In this document: positions 4,691 to 6,336 of the stretch, in pieces
Layout: each line of letters opens with the position of its first letter
Position numbering within the stretch: the first letter of the stretch is position 1
DNA from: an archaeon
Lineage (GTDB): Archaea; Asgardarchaeota; Hermodarchaeia; Hermodarchaeales; Hermodarchaeaceae
Length of the DNA: 6,336 nucleotides
Assembly (NCBI GenBank): GCA_016550415.1
Contig: JABXGU010000576.1
Span: 1-6,336 of the forward strand
Reading direction: 5' to 3'
The notes under the pieces: model-generated
The model's database searches: none
The model's input: only the letters and a program-made list of their open reading frames with translations
Told to the model about the DNA's origin: nothing
Made by a program: the position numbers and the translations under genes

Positions 4691-6106
4691 ATGGAATCCA
4701 TCGAAACACAAATCGACCGTTTCTTCAATCCCCGGAGTGTAGCCATTATTGGCGCTTCACGACATCCAGGTCACATTGGTCATGTTATTGTTGAACAAAT
4801 GGTTGAATCCAAATATTCTGGACGGCTCTACCTAATCAACCCTCAGGCAGCCAAAGAAGGAACACATATCTGTGGCATTAAGACGTATGCTTCTTTGGTG
4901 GATTGTGGGGGGTCTATCGACCTAGCTGTTATTGTAGTACCTGCCAAAATTGTACCCATAGTGATGAAGGATTGTGTGGAAAAGAAGGTTCCAAATGTCA
5001 TCATTGTATCTGGTGGTTTTAGAGAGGCTGGAGCTGAAGGTATACAATTGGAGAAACAGGTTACAGAGCTTGCTAAGAAAAATAATATTCGTATTCTTGG
5101 ACCGAACTGTCTGGGTACCTTTAGCCCCAAATCAAATATTGACATGTTATTTTTGCCTTCGAGAACAACCCCTCGTCCTGGTATTGGTCGTATCGCTTTT
5201 CTAACTCAGTCTGGCTCTGTTGGCGGCGCTGTGCTAAGTTTTGCCTATAATGATGGTATTGGAATCAGTCGTTTTGCCAGTTTTGGTAATGCTGCTGATA
5301 TTGATGAAGGTGATCTCATCGATTATCTTGAAGATGATGAGGAAACAAAGGTTACTGGGTTATACTTGGAATCGGTTAATCGGGGTCGCAAGTTTATCGA
5401 TATTTGTCGTCGGGCCACAAGAGTGAAGCCCTTTGTAGTCATAAAGGCAGGACGGAGTGAGGCTGGAACACGTGCAGTATCTAGCCACACTGGTTCATTA
5501 GCTGGAACCGACCGTATCTATGATGCAGCCTTTGAGGCGGCAGGTGCTATACGTGTTAAAACCATTGGTGAATTCTTTGATGTTGCTCTGGCTTTAGCTA
5601 GCCAGCCTCCAGCTAAAGGAGACCGTATTGCCATCATCACAAGTGGTGGAGGATTCGGGATAATGACATTAGATGCTCTCGCTGATTACGACTTGAAGGC
5701 TCCAGAACTCTCAGAAAAAATGCAAAAACAGCTTCATGCAAAGCTACCCTACTATTACTCAGTTAAGAATCCTGTTGATTTGACAGGTTCAGCAACAGCA
5801 GAGCAGTTCGCCTTTGCCCTCAATACTTTGCTGGATTCTGATGAAATAGATGGCATCATAGTTATACCCTTATTCATGACTCCACTTCTTGATGCTGACC
5901 AAGTAAGTCAATCAATCATTGAAGCCTCAAATCAAGGTAAGAAACCTGTTCTCGTCGTATCAGTTCCTGCTAACAAAGATATCCAAAAACGCATGCATGA
6001 CTTGCGATTAGCTGGGGTTCCTGCCTACAATCTACCCCTCTTTGGTGCAAGGGGCATGGCAAGCCTAGTACGTTACGGTGAAATTCTTCAACGACCTACT
6101 ACCTAA
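4691..6106 (+). CDS. Acyl-CoA (acetyl-CoA) synthetase, ADP-forming, alpha subunit
   Basis: This enzyme, also called acetate-CoA ligase (ADP-forming), converts acyl-CoA, ADP and phosphate to the acid, CoA and ATP, and is the main energy-yielding step of archaeal peptide and sugar fermentation. From the ATG the product has 471 residues, the size of separate alpha subunits. It shows the CoA-binding Rossmann domain (SVAIIGAS at 16-23), ILGPNCLG (135-142), the second flavodoxin-like domain (LTQSGSVGG at 171-179), Glu227 in YLES, the phospho-histidine motif SSHTGS with His266, and a third domain with ITSGGGFGI (316-324) and NPVDLTGSA (360-368). The Glu-His distance of 39 equals that in the Pyrococcus furiosus enzyme. 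The ATP-grasp beta subunit is neither fused nor adjacent. ATG 4691 gives an N terminus of family length; its SD would be GGAG at 4675-4678 with a long 12-nt spacer. TTG 4673, which extends the protein by six residues, is the alternative. Confidence 0.92.
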   Translation: MESIETQIDRFFNPRSVAIIGASRHPGHIGHVIVEQMVESKYSGRLYLINPQAAKEGTHICGIKTYASLVDCGGSIDLAVIVVPAKIVPIVMKDCVEKKVPNVIIVSGGFREAGAEGIQLEKQVTELAKKNNIRILGPNCLGTFSPKSNIDMLFLPSRTTPRPGIGRIAFLTQSGSVGGAVLSFAYNDGIGISRFASFGNAADIDEGDLIDYLEDDEETKVTGLYLESVNRGRKFIDICRRATRVKPFVVIKAGRSEAGTRAVSSHTGSLAGTDRIYDAAFEAAGAIRVKTIGEFFDVALALASQPPAKGDRIAIITSGGGFGIMTLDALADYDLKAPELSEKMQKQLHAKLPYYYSVKNPVDLTGSATAEQFAFALNTLLDSDEIDGIIVIPLFMTPLLDADQVSQSIIEASNQGKKPVLVVSVPANKDIQKRMHDLRLAGVPAYNLPLFGARGMASLVRYGEILQRPTT

Positions 6107-6133
6107 ACATACCTTACAAATATTCAATTTGCT

Positions 6134-6336
6134 TCAAAGAAGGTCAAGAAGCTTGTAAAGATTGTCGATAATAAGATCCGGTGGAACCTTAAGACCTCGA
6201 GGTTCAGATTGTTCAGGACGTTGCACAAAAACAGTGGCGATTCCTGCATTCTGCCCTCCTAAAATGTCGCTGCGAGAATCACCCACCATCAAAGCCTGAC
6301 TATCAGATACACCAAGATTTCGAAGACAACGATAGA
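6134..6336 (-). CDS. HAD-superfamily hydrolase, C-terminal part (runs off right edge)
   Basis: The last 66 codons of a minus-strand gene lie in the window, ending at TGA 6136-6134. The product reads YRCLRNLGVSDSQALMVGDS and continues RSDILGGQNAGI, the combined motif of HAD phosphatases in which the GDS..D aspartates bind the catalytic magnesium; the tail PPDLIIDNLYKLLDLL is the usual 'aD.vi.sl.eL..ll' ending. The family includes phosphoglycolate phosphatase and pyrophosphatase-like enzymes, but the substrate-selecting cap and the nucleophile motif lie outside the window, so the substrate is unknown. The gene converges on the acyl-CoA synthetase gene with a 27-bp gap that shows no clear hairpin. 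Confidence 0.85.
   Translation of the reverse strand, partial: YRCLRNLGVSDSQALMVGDSRSDILGGQNAGIATVFVQRPEQSEPRGLKVPPDLIIDNLYKLLDLL

Noticed and set aside
4843..5145. Minus-strand open frame of 100 codons opposite the synthetase gene
   Set aside because: It is antisense to the CoA-binding domain of the synthetase and has no family features.
1..6336. CRISPR array, insertion sequence, toxin-antitoxin or defence island
   Set aside because: No regularly spaced repeats, transposase motifs, terminal inverted repeats or small paired toxin-antitoxin genes are present.

Overview
The window looks archaeal, from a mesophilic or moderately low-GC lineage; I cannot place it more precisely, and Asgard or Bathyarchaeia-like uncultured archaea are guesses. 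The grounds are a ThiI that lacks the bacterial rhodanese domain but carries a CxxC plus a third cysteine, a separate alpha subunit of an ADP-forming acyl-CoA synthetase, a stand-alone SCP2-domain protein, a class III aminotransferase of the type found in Thermococcales, and TATA-like upstream elements combined with Shine-Dalgarno (SD) motifs.

Layout from left to right. (1) 1-364, minus: 5' part of a multi-spanning membrane protein that runs off the left edge. (2) 365-452: short divergent promoter region with a 14-bp perfect palindrome centred on TTATAA. (3) 453-1796, plus: PLP-dependent class III aminotransferase. (4) 1797-1978: convergent gap with two adjacent hairpins, probably a bidirectional terminator. 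(5) 1979-2299, minus: SCP2-domain lipid-binding protein. (6) 2410-3099, minus: winged-helix regulator with a cysteine-bearing C-terminal domain, upstream of the SCP2 gene on the same strand. (7) 3100-3293: AT-rich promoter gap. (8) 3294-4499, minus: ThiI, tRNA 4-thiouridine synthetase. (9) 4500-4690: divergent promoter region, with an SD-ATG-TAA element in frame with the next gene. (10) 4691-6106, plus: acyl-CoA synthetase (ADP-forming) alpha subunit. (11) 6134-6336, minus: C-terminal end of a HAD-family hydrolase, convergent with the previous gene.

The genes do not form one operon, as strands change at nearly every boundary. A metabolic thread is possible by inference: the aminotransferase could feed 2-oxo acids or aldehydes into peptide or amino-acid fermentation, while the acyl-CoA synthetase converts the resulting acyl-CoA to acid with ATP formation. 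The only plausible co-directional functional pair is the regulator and the SCP2 gene, and even there a TATA-like element lies between them.

I did not find a clearly novel multi-gene system. The most interesting local signals are the in-frame start-stop codon pair in front of the synthetase gene, the palindromic TATA element shared by divergent genes, the divergent active-site motifs of the aminotransferase, and the regulator with an apparently incomplete cysteine set next to an SCP2 gene.
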